A stretch of DNA of 64,000 bases from contig CM046443.1 in NCBI GenBank assembly GCA_025506515.1, positions 88,196,485-88,260,484 on the forward strand. Reading direction: 5' to 3'. Position numbers and translations under genes: made by a program. Under the pieces are notes generated by a model, which searched no databases, was not told the DNA's origin, and saw nothing but the letters and a program-made list of their open reading frames with translations. The stretch comes from Flaveria trinervia. Lineage: Eukaryota > Streptophyta > Magnoliopsida > Asterales > Asteraceae. Below, one piece after another: positions 1-11,879 of the stretch (positions within the stretch are counted from its first letter, which is position 1; each line of letters opens with the position of its first letter).

Positions 1-1123
1 TAGCGATGTGGCCAGGCTGACCACACCTGAAGCATACGTTCATCCCCATTCTGCACTCACTAGTATGCTCCCTTTCATATTTGTCACACCTCCTCAGCCC
101 CGATCCAGATGTGACCACACGTCGATCACCCACCTTTGCCACCTTCTTGTTTGGAGCAGTTCTACCACGTCCAAACCATTTCCCATTCCAGTTCTGACTA
201 CCACCATCCTTCTTATCCACCTCAGCCACCATCACCTCTCGCTCATCATTTAATCTGCCAGCCAAGTCAACTGCCGACCTGAAAGTGCTTGGCCGGGCGG
301 CAATCATATGCCTACGGATATCCACCGGCAGCCCCTAGATGTATCTTTTAATCTTTCGTGACAATGGTGTCACTTGATTGGGCACCAACCTTGCCATTTC
401 ATTGAATTTGGTGGTGTATTGCTGGTGTGTCATCGATCCCGCCTCCAACTGCAGGAAGTCTCTTTCTACCTTGTCCATCTCTCTATGAGGACAAAATTCC
501 TCGATCACTAGCTTATTCAGTTCAGGCCATCTCATTCTTCCAATGGCCCTGCTACCCTCGGCTTGGACAATGTTGTCCCACCAGCACAAAGCCGAGTCCA
601 CAAATGAGTGGGTAGCGAATTTCACCTTCTGATCCTCACGACACTCACTGATATCGAGGACAACCTCCATCTCCCTTACCCACTGGTGAGCAGCTGCCGC
701 AGTGCCGTTTCCATCGAAAGTATGGGGTTTGCATCTCATAAACACCCCGTAGTTGCAGCCTCGGGTCGCCTCCGGTGCAGGCTCTTCTTCCTCATCCTTA
801 TCGTCGGACGGAACCGTCTCAGTCTCGGGCTGTCTTCTTTCGCCCGTAGGTCCACTCTTTTCCTTTCTCTCTCCCTCTCTAACTGCCTTGATCACTTCGG
901 TCACCACAGACGGTAGAATCGTCTGCATGACCTGGTGAACCTCTTCCACCACAGCCTCCTTTACTGAGGCCCTCAGATTGGCGCTCTCGTCGCCACCCTC
1001 CGGATGAGGAGTCTCTGGTTCTTCATGAACCACTTTCTCGACTCTGGGTTTCCCTCTCTTGGGTCGCAGAGCAGCACCGTGACCTCTACCACGAGAGGCC
1101 TTTGAAGATCTACCGCCAGCCAT
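1..1123 (-). pseudogene. Ty3/gypsy gag, 5' part, broken and cut by window edge
   Basis: This is the gag (capsid-nucleocapsid) region of a Ty3/gypsy retrotransposon read right to left. The start ATG is at 1123 and the first frame is 262 codons. The N-terminal third is basic, then glutamate-rich. The Retrotrans_gag core begins near residue 125 (RRGCNYGVF-like start, then TFDGNG, the WVREMEVVLDISEC block and the EFCPHREMDKVERDFLQLE block). An in-frame TAG at 335-337 interrupts the conserved stretch just before a GLPVDIR motif, and the same frame then stays open to the edge. A CCHC zinc knuckle (CFRCGQPGHIA) lies at about 3-35. A C-to-T change at a CAG codon would explain the stop. Protease and pol would lie beyond base 1. 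Confidence 0.88.
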
Positions 1124-1452
1124 CCTCTATAAGCACACTATAAGATTCAAACACTAACATGGTCATTCAAGGTAATACTCAGTTTATGTCAAGTACAACA
1201 AGTCCCTAATTACAGTGGCCAGTTGTGATTAGCCACTTACTTTACTCTTCATACCCCAAGCACCTCCTATCCTGACTTAATCAGTGTCTAAATCTACTAA
1301 GAGCACATAATCAAATAGCATGCGCACATAATACCAGTTAACATTAAGAAAAGACATACCTGATGGCACGTAGCTACTCGGGCTGACATCCCACCATTTG
1401 TCCCATTTTCAGTTTAGGTTTTAAAAGTTTATTTAACCCAATTCTCTTAAAC

Positions 1453-1468
1453 TTTGGCTCTGATACCA
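1453..1468 (-). other. Primer binding site of the left gypsy element
   Basis: The minus strand reads TGGTATCAGAGCCAAAG, the usual primer site for initiator methionine tRNA in plant retroelements. It lies three bases downstream of the LTR end at 1472 and upstream of gag, which fixes the element's orientation. Confidence 0.88.
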
Positions 1469-1471
1469 ACT

Positions 1472-3205
1472 TGTAAGGCCCCGTTCCCGGAAACCTGACA
1501 GTTGGTCAATCATAGCAATTAAAACATTAAGCATTACAATTAAACAAACTTAAGCAGCGGAAGTAATTAATCAAAAGCCATTCATTTCATTTAAACCACT
1601 GTTGTTGAGCAATACATCATCGTTTAACTGATTACAAAAGACTTGTTTATATGCATTACAAAACAACAGCAACACAAAGTACGCATGGATGTCAGACTTT
1701 CCCTGCCGAGTAGCTTCACCCTCGTGCCATCCTCAGCAATAATTACCTGCCAACTGAAAATGTAAAAAGTCAGCATTGCTGAGTGAGCTCTTGTTTTATA
1801 AGTAATAAAATACTTTCTATATGTTGTATATGAAAATACTCTTTTCTGTAGAATACAACTCTGTACTGTATATGCGAGCACGCATCAACTATATGAACAA
1901 ATATTGTTCGTTCTCTTTACTGTATGCCTTGTATGTTTTGTAAATTTTTATCTTTATGTTTCACTTTCTCTATGGACCGGTGAGCAATACCCCAACTATA
2001 TGCGTGATGGAAAACGGGTGATGGGCCATCTATATCCCCCGAAAAGGTCAACTGTATCTCTCGAAAAAATCAACTATATCCCTCGAAAGGGTCAACTGTA
2101 TCCCTCGAAAGGGTTCCGTGTACTATGTACAAGGCCAACCCAATCACCTAGGGCACGCTGCAAAGATCCTGCCAATCTCAATTGATTGACCCTGTGTGCA
2201 TAATAGGGTAGCTAACCCGCAACACAGTTGAGCTAACGACAACATGGTCGTGTACCTCCTATAAGCTTGCAAGACTTGTTAACATTTTCATTAATGTTCC
2301 TCTTCTTTTCTTTATTGCTCTTTCACTTTATTATTACGATATACTTTACGTTACGATAATAACATACCACGTAAAGTCACATACTATAAGTAATAATAAT
2401 AATAGCAATAACAATAATAAGGAACAATTATAAGTAATTATAAGGCGCATGGGCTATACTTAATCATTTCTAAGGTAATCTTAGGCGTATGGGTACTTTT
2501 TAGGCGCATGGATTACACTTAATTCTTTTCTAAGGCATTTTCAGGCGCATGAGCCTTATCTAGGCGCATGGACCTTCAGTTCAACATGTTTCCAGTATGT
2601 TTTCAACCCAATCATCAAATCCATATGTTCTAAGCTTAATGTGGCTATTCTAAACATGAATAACCTATAAGCATTCAAGAATCACATTTATTCATGCACA
2701 ATACATACGGGCATACATACTCAAACATTTGAAAATCATTTAAATACATTTTGAGCCCCAAAGATGTTTGAAAACAAGTAAAAACCGGGGTCTAGAACTC
2801 ACCTGGTGCAACTTGGGTGTTCTTCATTTTTACCCGCTTGCTATGAGTTCAAAACACCTAGAAACAACATCCAAAAACACACACACCCGAGCACAAACAC
2901 AACCCATAAGCACATAATCACATAACCAGGATAAAACCCGTCATAAACATGTAAAAACCACGAATTATTACCTTGAATTCGTTCACCTCTTCTTCTTCTT
3001 CCACAAGCCGAGAGTTCTCTCCTGCTCTCTCTCTAATCCGAAGAAATGGTAATGTGAAATGAGGGTGGGGGGCCATGCCCACCTTTACACCAACTTTTCA
3101 AAGATTTTTGTTCTTTTTACACTTTTAGTCCCTCCACTTGGACTGAATTGCCTTTCTTTCTTTTATTCTTTATTTCTTGTCTTTTAAAAATAACCTGCTG
3201 TTACA
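1472..3205 (-). mobile_element. 5' LTR of the left Ty3/gypsy element (minus)
   Basis: The LTR is bounded by TGTAAGGCC at 1472 and ...TGTTACA at 3205. On the minus strand it therefore runs from TGTAACA to CTTACA. The same family recurs as a solo LTR at 46840-50136 and as a fragment at 27984-28490. A shared block around 1695-1790 (CTGACTTTTT, then a TTGGCAGGTA stretch) is conserved with 49848-49905. The LTR carries a 4 x 22-bp array (2031-2118) and five spaced copies of an AGGCGCATGG-like word between 2451 and 2572. The partner LTR is off the left edge, so no TSD can be checked; the right flank is GAATA. Confidence 0.85.
2031..2118. repeat. 4 x 22-bp tandem repeat inside the LTR
   Basis: Four adjacent 22-bp units start at 2031, 2053, 2075 and 2097. 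Each has the form TRTATCYCTCGAAAGGGTC plus three more bases, with a few substitutions. The related solo LTR at 46840 does not show this array, so it is specific to this copy or sublineage. Confidence 0.9.
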
Positions 3206-3946
3206 GAATATGTGTGGGTCAGATCATTAGGCCATAGAGTTGAACCTTAAATGAAAGTAGACCATGGTCGGTTAAGCGGCCTAATTGTTTGTCAAGTTGT
3301 CATGTAGACCATGGTACGTTAATGTTGTTTGTCAATAGATTTTAGCGATCTTAGAGTCGAGTTAAGAGTATAAATTTTAAGGAATTATGTTTGGAATTAG
3401 CAGGGCGGGGATAGGTAGAAAATGACACAGTTAAGTATTGATCTTATTGGTTTTTGCTCCAAACGTAGACCGACTCGAATTTATACCAACACGTATATTA
3501 TTTTAAGTAAATTGAACAGAAGTAAACACGAAACTTTAAAAACTCATGGGAGAGAGGAGGTTAAAATGATATTTAAAGTTTTTAAAAGATTCTAGATGTG
3601 AAAGTGCAAAGATTGAGAATAAGGTGTGTATAAAAACACATAGGTGTTTTATATTTGACTGAGTTAATTCAACTCTTAATATTAAAATATAGACAACTGA
3701 AAATTATGATTATAAATGTTTGTAACTTGTAGTAACCCATTTATAAAAATATAAACGTAAGAAATTTTTTTCCTAACAAACTTATACAGGGGTAAACCGT
3801 AATTTTAAAAACTTAAGAAGATGAAATTGACATATCAAAAAGTTTTTAGAAAAGGTAAAGAAAATAATAAATAAATTAAAAAAGATACATGCAAGGGATA
3901 AATGAAACTTAGAAAACCTAAGGAGATGAAATTGACAATGAAGTTT
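3206..3946. other. AT-rich intergenic DNA, no feature recognised
   Basis: No coding frame or transposon end was recognised. The short phrase GTAGACCATGGT occurs twice (3257 and 3304 regions), suggesting a small local duplication. Confidence 0.5.
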
Positions 3947-4060
3947 TTAAAAAGTAAAAAACATAAATAAAAAAATGTGAGGTTTAAACCCAAGACCTAC
4001 CCAAAAAAACAACTTAACCATTAGGCCAAGCTTATAGTTTAAATAATATTCAGAAACGTG
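3947..4060 (-). repeat. Degenerate tRNA-derived SINE-like sequence
   Basis: On the minus strand, a box A-like stretch (TGGCCTAATGGTTAAG, about 4013-4028) is followed by a box B-like GGGTTTAAACC (about 3980-3990). It then runs into an A/T-rich tail. The spacing resembles a tRNA-derived SINE promoter. Both boxes carry mismatches, and no flanking duplication was found. Confidence 0.45.
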
Positions 4061-4141
4061 TATATGTATAGATAAAGTAAATTTGGAGAAATTACAACAA
4101 AAAAGAAAAAATTGATGTGTAGTCCAATTGTTATGTGACAC

Positions 4142-5560
4142 GTGACAAAGCCGTAAGACTTTATATTGACCTTGCTAAATGAGTGATAGTAAATATAGAT
4201 TGCTATAATGAAGTTAGACCCCGTAAGTTTCTAGAGAATCTCCATTATTTTTTTGATGGAAGAAAAAACAAAGTTACTCATTGGTGGAGTGTTGTGTGGG
4301 ACTGTGAGTTATCAAACCCTTAAGTTATAACTTTACTGTAGATAGAAGTTGATAAATGCTAATATAGTAAGGTGTAATATAGTAATAATTTCATTTTTTT
4401 CGCCCCCACATACCAATTCTCTAAATAACAGGGCTTTTAACTCGACATTCAGGCAGGGTTAGGTTTTGTAGATTGTTGCAAGTATCTAATATATTAGTTG
4501 ATTTGGAATAGAAATATTCGTTACAATAGCAGAATATAGCTTTAATAGGTGTTATAGGTGTTGGTGTATGATTACCCTATTAGTTGATCCTCGATATTCA
4601 GAAAGCTTCAGAATCTCAATAGCAAAATGATCTTTTAACGTAAATTTAATAGATCCTTTAGCACTTGTTAGTGATAATTATCAAGCGTGTTAGAATTCGA
4701 CAAACAACATTGATCAAATTTGTATATTTTTAGAAACACGTGACAAAAATGTATAATGTACATATCACTCAGATAATATGTGTAATATTTTTAAAAGAAT
4801 TAACGGCTCAACTTCAAAATTGTGACATGATACCATCTTTGTTTCATTAAATATAAAGATAACTTTGTCCCTCATTTTAGTCTACCATGGAGAAAACATG
4901 TTGCATCTTAATCATGATTTGGATTACTTAAATTTAGTTAACTTGATCCTTACGGTTATCCACTATCCGAATAGCAATCATTTTCTAAAGTATCCCAACT
5001 CTCGTGCTTTGTCAAAGTACATTTTCCAGCCTCCTTTAATCTCGAATGCGTAGGGTGTATATGACCGAAGGATGGAAAAATTAATACCATACCGTAAAAA
5101 TGAAAGGTCCTTTCGATCGCTAAAAGGATGAATCTTCGCCCATGTGAATTTTAATTTGCCAAGGCCAAAGACTATGTTCCATGGACCACGTTTCATGCTC
5201 ATACTTGCATCACGAGAGTGAGGGATTTTTTTATTTATTTATTTATTTCAAAAGCATTTCATTAAGTCAAAGGTCAATACAAAATAGTTTGATTATTCAG
5301 AAGATAAAGTTTAAGGATTTTAGGCTCCAAGTTGTCTAATAAATCGTAAGGTGCATGTTATTTGAGTGCGACAGAAGTTTAATCCTTAATTTTACCTTTT
5401 AGAACTTCCAATTTATTTGTTTAATACGAAAAGTAACATTGTTCCTTGTATTTTTCAGCCTATATTAACTTTATTTTTCATCCTATATTTTTTTTGAAGG
5501 GTAAATGTACGACACTTATTTGGATGATAGATGTTATCTTAATTGGGTTCATTTATTCAT
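4142..5560. other. Intergenic DNA, no gene recognised
   Basis: The stretch is AT-rich with a short ATTT microsatellite at about 5228-5250. Frames of 60-75 codons occur on both strands (for example 4978-5202 minus), but they resemble no family I know. I treat them as chance. Confidence 0.45.
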
Positions 5561-5570
5561 TTTCTAGCTG

Positions 5571-5690
5571 GAACCGCACCCCCAACCTCTCAGGAAAAAA
5601 ATTATTGCTGAGAAAATCCACTATCTCAACTTTGAGTATTTTTTGCTTAGAGTGAGACTTGAACCCATGACCATCAATTTATTTACATGT
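5571..5690 (-). repeat. SINE-like fragment with a box B
   Basis: On the minus strand, GGTCATGGGTTCAAGTCTCAC-like sequence (about 5648-5672) matches the box B region usual in plant SINEs. A clear box A is not visible at the expected distance, so this may be a truncated or mutated copy. Confidence 0.4.
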
Positions 5691-6109
5691 TATGAGCATC
5701 TCATCTTAATAAGTTGAATTAAGAATCATTGGTATTTTTCAGCATATATTAACTTTATTTCTTTCCTCTTGATAAAAGGGGTCATAGAAAACTAGAATTG
5801 TAGGATTATAGATAGAGGTGTTAAAAATCGAATATTCGAATTTCGGATAGTGGATTTCACTCTTCAAATTCGAATTTCGGATAGTGGATTTCACTCTTCA
5901 AATCCGAGATTTCGGATTCGGATTCGAATATCCGAATTCTAAAAAAATATGTATCTTTTAATAATTTTTATAGAAATACAATATTTTTAATTGAAAAAGT
6001 TTCCGGGTATTCCAAGTTTTTATAAAATTATTCTAAATACTCAAAAACATCCAAAATTTCTAATTAATATTTATTATGTAATAAATCTTATAAAAATAAT
6101 TTTGATAGT

Positions 6110-6759
6110 TACTGATGAAATCCAAGTAACTGGGTTTAATCTTTTGAACAAGAACAACCTTTAAATAAATTTCCCCAAGTATCTTTTCAATCTCTCATCA
6201 TATAACAACAAATTGTTATATATTTAACACTTAATACTTATGGTGCGGAAACCCATGATTAATGATATGAATGTCCTTGTGTGTGTGTCTATGATTGTGT
6301 GTGTAAATGCTTGAATGATAATATTAAATGCTTGTTTGTATTGATTGTTCAAAATCTTACAAACATTAGGGTAAACAACTATTTATAGCCTATACAAGAA
6401 GCTATTTACAGTTACAATAATACCCTTATGTAAAACAAAATTACATAAATCCTAAGTCTAAGTTGTCCGTTGTGGATGTATGACTGCCTGCTGTGCATGA
6501 TTAGTCATCTGCTGTGAATGTTGAATAAGTTGTCCGTTGTGTCTAGGATGTTGTCCGCTGTGAACACTTGATGTGTGATTGTCTTGATAGTTGTCCGTTG
6601 TGTAGTTTTCATTCGTTGTGGATAAACATCCGCTATAGACAGAAGCTTTCCTTCATCCACTGTGGACTCTTGTTCATCTGCTGTGGAAAGTTATTCATCC
6701 GCTACAGACACTTGCAAAAATTCCTTTTTATCTACAAACCTAAAAATGAAATTTTAACA
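6110..6759 (-). mobile_element. Solo copia-type LTR inside the hAT element
   Basis: The insert is flanked by a perfect 5-bp duplication ATAGT (6105-6109 and 6760-6764). On the minus strand it begins TGTTAAAATTTC, a typical copia LTR start, and ends ...CAGTA, where the canonical CA end has become TA. No internal coding region remains, so unequal recombination between two LTRs probably left this solo copy. It post-dates the surrounding hAT element. Confidence 0.8.
6462..6712. repeat. Interspersed TCCGCTGTGGA-type words in the solo LTR
   Basis: About twelve imperfect copies of a TCCG(C/T)TGTGGA-like word occur at irregular 15-35 bp spacing (for example GTCCGTTGTGGATG, ATCTGCTGTGAATG, TCCGCTGTGAAC, ATCCACTGTGGAC). 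The array has no fixed period, unlike a simple tandem repeat. Confidence 0.75.
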
Positions 6760-7027
6760 ATAGTTATTGTATGTTATGAATGTTAATGATACAAATGTGT
6801 TAGTTAATGATTGTTTGGATGTTCAAACACATTACGTTTGATTATGACAAACATTATCCTTTTAATGCACTTGTTGAGTCCAACAGTTTGGATATTTGAA
6901 CATGTGAAAATCCTCAAAAACACAATTTGAATCTGAATCCAAAATTTTGGATATTTCGTATTCGTATTTTTAGATATTTCGGATTTGATTTCCAATACGT
7001 ATACTTTTAAATACCCCTAATGATACA

Positions 7028-7346
7028 AAATCCTGAAGTTATACAAAGGTTGTACGATATCATTCATATTTATATTTATTTATTTCATAGATATATATAA
7101 AAACATGTCACTAAGATTATCCGAATAATCAAATTTCTTGGTAGATAAGAGTAGACTGTGTTGATCCCGGGGATAGTGCCGCAGTCAGGATTTTTGTCTA
7201 TTGTGGTCACTTGTTTCCAGTGTTAGAACTTTGATTCAAGTCATATTTTTATCACTAAAATATCGATAAAAAGAACTAAAATCACTAAGATTTCACATGT
7301 AATTTCAATCATGTTTCATGTTTCGATAAGAATCAAACGCTACCGA
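7028..7346. other. Short intergenic stretch between transposons
   Basis: Nothing is recognised beyond the TCACT target site at 7347-7351 of the next element. Confidence 0.5.
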
Positions 7347-7723
7347 TCACTTGTGACATCCGTCACCACAAGGTCCATCATTTAACGTGGCTTCCGTTAA
7401 CTTTTCTTTGATCATTCATTCCTCATCCTTATAAACTATTCGTGTGGATATCATTTTTGCTTTATCATCTTTATGTTTGTGCTCTCATCGTAAACGTATG
7501 TTATCCTTTAAAACTTTTACAATTTTCATCCATCTTATCACTAAATATACCATTTTTATATATTATTGTCATTAATAAAACCATTTTTAAGTTACCAATA
7601 TCATTAATTACATTTTTATCATTAATATAATTAGCTATTAATGTCGTTTTCAACGAAACAAATTTGGGAACTCGGGGGCTAGGTGTAGGGACCAAAGTGA
7701 TATTTTGCCAAACTAGGGTTGGG

Positions 7724-7731
7724 TATAAATA
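7724..7731 (+). promoter_or_regulatory. TATA box of the 5' LTR
   Basis: TATAAATA is preceded by GGG and followed by CCCAT. The same motif in the same context occurs in the 3' LTR at 17996-18003, so it is conserved between the two LTRs. Confidence 0.65.
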
Positions 7732-8104
7732 CCCATATTCCAGCCCTAGCCTCATTTACTCCATCTTCTTCTTCATATTCTTCTTCTCCACTTTTCTCCT
7801 CCTCCTTGCACCAAACCGCCCCATTTCTTCGGGTTTTCACGGCAAGACCTCGGCTACTGCTGAGTCTACTCCATTCTTACAGGTAGACGACCTTGGTCGT
7901 CTCTTTCCTTGCTCGTTTACTGCTGTCCTTTTAGGGTTCAGGTGCTCGGCTCCAACCCGAGCACATGAGGTCGTGTGGTTGCGTGTGATGTCTTTCTGCA
8001 TGTTCTTCTTGTTTGGGTGTGTGCAAAATGTGTTTCTGGAGGTCCTTGTCGTGTAAACCTCGTGCACAGAGCAACAGAAGGCTGCTCTGCACTTCTGCAT
8101 TCGC

Positions 8105-8545
8105 GAACATGCTGTTCTGGCGACTGGGTCAACCGTGCGACTGGGTGAGTCGTGCGACTGAGTCGTGCGATTGTGTCTTTCGTGCGAATGAGTTATGTGG
8201 ATGAATGATGCGTGCGATTGAGTCAATGCGGATGAATGAAGCGTGCGATTGAGTCAATGCGAATGAATGTGTGCGATTGTGCGTGTATCGCACGACTGAA
8301 TGCCTAGTCGCATGAATGGAGATTCAGTCATACGAATGAAGCTGATTTGTACGAATGAAGCTGATTCGTACGAATAAAGGTTGATTTGTGCGTATGGTTG
8401 TTGAGTCGTGTGATTGGGTGTTGTGTGGTACGACTGAATGTTGAGTCGCACGAATGAAGGTTCAATCGTATGAATGAAGCTGACGTACGAATGAGGGTTG
8501 ATTCGTGCGGATAGAGTGTTGAGTCGTGCGTTTGATCCTGTCATG
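8105..8545 (+). repeat. Array of degenerate GCGAYTGA words in the LTR
   Basis: More than twenty imperfect words of the form TCGTGCGAYTGAGT, TGCGAATGAATG or TACGAATGAAGC follow one another at 10-25 bp spacing. The 3' LTR carries the matching array at about 18400-18775, with small insertions and deletions. The period is irregular, so open frames through the array are not evidence of a protein. Confidence 0.85.
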
Positions 8546-9907
8546 CAATTGAAGTTGTTGTGTGTGAGTTTCTTCTATGTGTGGTGTGTGTTTGTCGTGT
8601 GATGTTAAGGTGACGTCGACGTGGTTATCATTGCTAATGACAATATTTCAGTTAACACTATCAAACTTGTTAATATTATTCCAAATCAAATCAACTTAAC
8701 ATTTTACAAGTAACAACAACCAATTCGTGACTACTAATGTTTACCAAATATTTCTATAATAATAATGGAACTTTTACACAATATCATCGACAATGGCGAC
8801 GATTTCTAGTATTTGGATCTACATAAGATCTAATACGTGTGTCTGCTTGTGTGTGTTACACGCGACCGAACCGATACAACTCGAACCGACCGAACGTTGC
8901 TATTTACTCTATACGTATCATTAATGCTTAACAATAACTGTCAATAGGTGTTGACCATTCATTGCATACTATATTTGGAAACTTTGATCATTCATACTTA
9001 CCACCTAACAAGTGAGTTTCGTGGCCCCTTTTTACGCTTTTACGATACTTCAACATTTACAAACATGGGGGAAAAGTATGCTCACCTATTTTCTATGCTA
9101 TACAACTCACATACAATTTACATACTTGGAATCAACGTGATACTATTTTTGAGTACTTATCTGATACATGCTTGAGTTCGCTATGTGGTACTTCTTTACA
9201 ACCATTTAATTCCGGTGTTGGAACGACGGATAGGTATTAGTAGTACTACTGGGTTGACACCCCTACCCTGTTGTTGGTATACTAGTTAGTACCAACAATG
9301 GTCAGGAACGAGCCTTGGGTGAATATATTCCAACAAGATTCTATGTGTACGTTGCTAGGTTTGGTTGTAAAGCTCATTGTAATGTGATTTTGCTTACTTA
9401 TAACTGTATTCACGGTATTCCACAACAATACTATACAACATCAATTACTTATTTACTATTTAAACCTGCGAGCTCACCAACAATTTTGTTGACCATTTTG
9501 AACATATCTTTTCAGGTGACAATGCTAATTGAAGATCTAGGTGTGCTGCCTAGTGGAGACCCTAGGAGCATTTTTTAGAACTAAATATATTTGACAAACA
9601 TTCTTTTTGGAACATTGTTGTAGTCTGATTAATCCATATCATTCTTTTGATACTAGTTCCCGGGTTGTGGGAATTACAATACAATGTAATCTTCATTTGA
9701 TTATGTTAATAATTTACCATGTTATGCTTATGGCTATGTTGTCGTGAATATTGATTAAACACGACACAAGTCTTCTTTGTGTCGGGTGTCTTCATGACAC
9801 GCTTTGTCATCATTACTTATATTGCATCTCTATTGTTTACCATGTGTTATGACGATCCCGTCTCGTTACATCCCCGTGTTTCCGCTCTTAGCGGGGGTGT
9901 GACTGAT

Positions 9908-9920
9908 TGGTATCAGAGCC
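9908..9920 (+). other. Primer binding site (initiator Met tRNA)
   Basis: TGGTATCAGAGCC lies three bases after the 5' LTR end, as expected for reverse-transcription priming in plant Ty3/gypsy elements. Confidence 0.92.
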
Positions 9921-10497
9921 ATTGGTTATAGAGAATTAGGCAATTCACTTGACCTAGACTATAACCTAGGAACCTTCATATAGATTTGCGTGCTAGGGTT
10001 GTGTGCATTTTATATCTCATGTGTGTTCCTCGTTTCTTTTTCGTTTATCTATCTGCCTTGTGATCTTTTCACCCTGTGAGGGAGCCCTTATGCTCACTCC
10101 TTATGGGAGGATTCTATTGGATCTTCCGCTCCCTCTGTGTGCCGAGTTATTTTATTAAATTCGGGTATTGAACCTGAAGAGACCTTCACAGATTATGCTA
10201 TTGCGCTTGACCTCGGACATTGAGATTGACCCTAAGGAGGTTATGTCTGAAACCTCGAAAGAGGAGGTGATAGACAACCTTTGCTAGACTAACGTGATTA
10301 TATGCATGGATTTGCAATTATTATGATGGACTACTGTGGGAACATTACAATTCATGGTGTGAGAACTACACGATTTGTATGTGATGTGTGGTAACAATAA
10401 GTGTGATATTAACTTGGAATGCTGGACTTTGATGAGTGGTATGGATAATATACTTTGAAATGGTTAAAGCTCATGTTTTTGTTACTTTTAGGACTAA

Positions 10498-11791
10498 ATG
10501 CCGCCTCGAAGAGTTACCCACAACAACAGCGGAGGAAGTGAAGCCCCGAGGGGCAGAGGCAGAGGCAGGGGTAGAGCACCCAGAGCAAGTGATGGCCCTA
10601 CCAGTAATAATCAGGGAACAAGAAACTCTGACATGGCATCTTTGATCGCCCAACAATTAGTTGCACTGATTCCGACTATAGTGGCCCAAGTGAGCGATGC
10701 ACTTCAGGAACACCACCCGCATGGGGATGGTGGCAATGATAATGAGGATGGCGGAGAAAGAGGTCAAGGTAGGATTAAAACTGAATTAGGTAATGGGAAC
10801 CCGACTGGAAACGAGAGTAATCAGGAGACCGAGAATGGTGGAACAGCCGGTAATGAGACTGGGGTTGTTAATGCTAGAAGGGGATGTTCGTACAAGGATT
10901 TGTGGCCTGCAAACCGAAAGAGTTTGATGGAAAAGGTGGAGCGATAGCCTGACCAGGTGGCTTGAGAAATGGAAGCAGTGATTGACATCAGTGAATGCCT
11001 CGATAGCCAGAAGATCAAGTATGCCACGTGTTCATTACAGGGCAAAGCACTAACTTGTTGGAACACCCAGGTTCAGGCTAGGGGAAGAGAATCAGCAATG
11101 CAAATGTCATGGGATGAGTTTAAAGCACTGATCACTAAGGAGTACTGCCCCCTCAATGAGATGCAGATACTGGAGCATGAATTCTGGAATCATGCTATAG
11201 TGGGGGCTGGGCACGCAGCATACACAGACCATTTTCATGAGTTGGCAAGATTAGTTCCACATCTCACTTCGGAATCAAAGAGGATCGAGAGGCATATTTG
11301 GGGACTTGCGCCTCAAATTCAAGCGATGGTAATGACAACTGCTCCTCCTACGATCCAGAGCGCAATTCTAAAGGCTGGCGCTCTGATAGACGAGATGGTG
11401 AGAACAGGGGTCTTGGGAAGAGGAGCAGAGAAAAGAAAGGATGTTGGGGAAACGAGCCGGTCGAGTGCCGGGAAATTTCAAAAGGCCCAAGATGACCAGA
11501 AATTTTGTGGCCGTGACACAGGGCAAAAGAGAGTATGTTGGGCCGCACCCCAAGTGTGATAGGTGAAACTTCCATCATCCCCCAGGAATGTCGTGCCAGG
11601 AGTGCGTGAACTATAGATGCTCGGGGCATCTAGCGAGAGACTACAGAGTAGCGCCGAATCTGGTGGCACCGGTCAACGCGGTTAACCCCGCCTGGAATGC
11701 CAGGGTCTGTTATGAGTGTGGAGGCCCTGATCACTATAGAAACATGTTCCACAGACTGAATCGGGCGTCGGGTCAGCAAGGGAACAACTAG
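10498..11791 (+). pseudogene. Ty3/gypsy gag, frameshifted
   Basis: Capsid and nucleocapsid region. It starts MPPRRVTHNN, then an arginine/glycine-rich stretch and a hydrophobic MASLIAQQLVALIPTIVAQV helix. The conserved RRGCSYKD entry to the Retrotrans_gag core is at about 10880. Two frame changes, near 10903 and near 10967, separate it from the next frame (10969-11559), which holds MEAVIDISECLDSQKIKYAT and a LARLVPHL motif. A further frame (11588-11791) holds two damaged zinc knuckles. One is CQEC...CSGHLARDY, and in the other, CYECGGPDHYRNMF, the last cysteine is lost. It cannot encode a working Gag as written. Confidence 0.9.
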
Positions 11792-11879
11792 CAACCGGTG
11801 ATGGCCATAGCTGGAAATCAAGGCCCGACAAATCAAGGAAATACAACTCGGGGACGTGCATTTGTCAATGGAGCCAATG

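Larger units (their letters stand above)
5813..7019. mobile_element. hAT-type non-autonomous element with a nested LTR
   Basis: The left end is TAGAGGTGTTAAAAATCG and the right end, reversed, is TAGGGGTATTTAAAAGT. This is the TAGGGGTG-type terminal repeat seen in hAT elements. Flanking 8-mers ATTATAGA (5805-5812) and ATGATACA (7020-7027) match at 6 of 8 positions, as expected for an old 8-bp TSD. The subterminal DNA is full of GGATATTCG/CGAATATCC words, including a 34-bp unit duplicated in tandem (5834-5901). A solo copia LTR (6110-6759) sits inside. Without it the element is about 550 bp and non-coding. Confidence 0.72.
7352..9904 (+). mobile_element. 5' LTR of the gypsy element
   Basis: The LTR starts TGTGACATCCGTCACC and ends ...GGGGGTGTGACT. 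The last base differs from the A of the 3' copy. It is about 2.55 kb. A TATA box lies at 7724-7731. If transcription starts about 30 bp further on, U3 is only about 400 bp and the rest is a long transcribed leader. That leader includes the short-word array at about 8105-8545. Confidence 0.93.

Noticed and set aside
7664..8226. Open frames of about 130 codons on both strands
   Set aside because: They lie in the LTR and run through the degenerate GCGAYTGA array. Similar frames appear in the 3' LTR on both strands, as expected for repeats rather than coding sequence.
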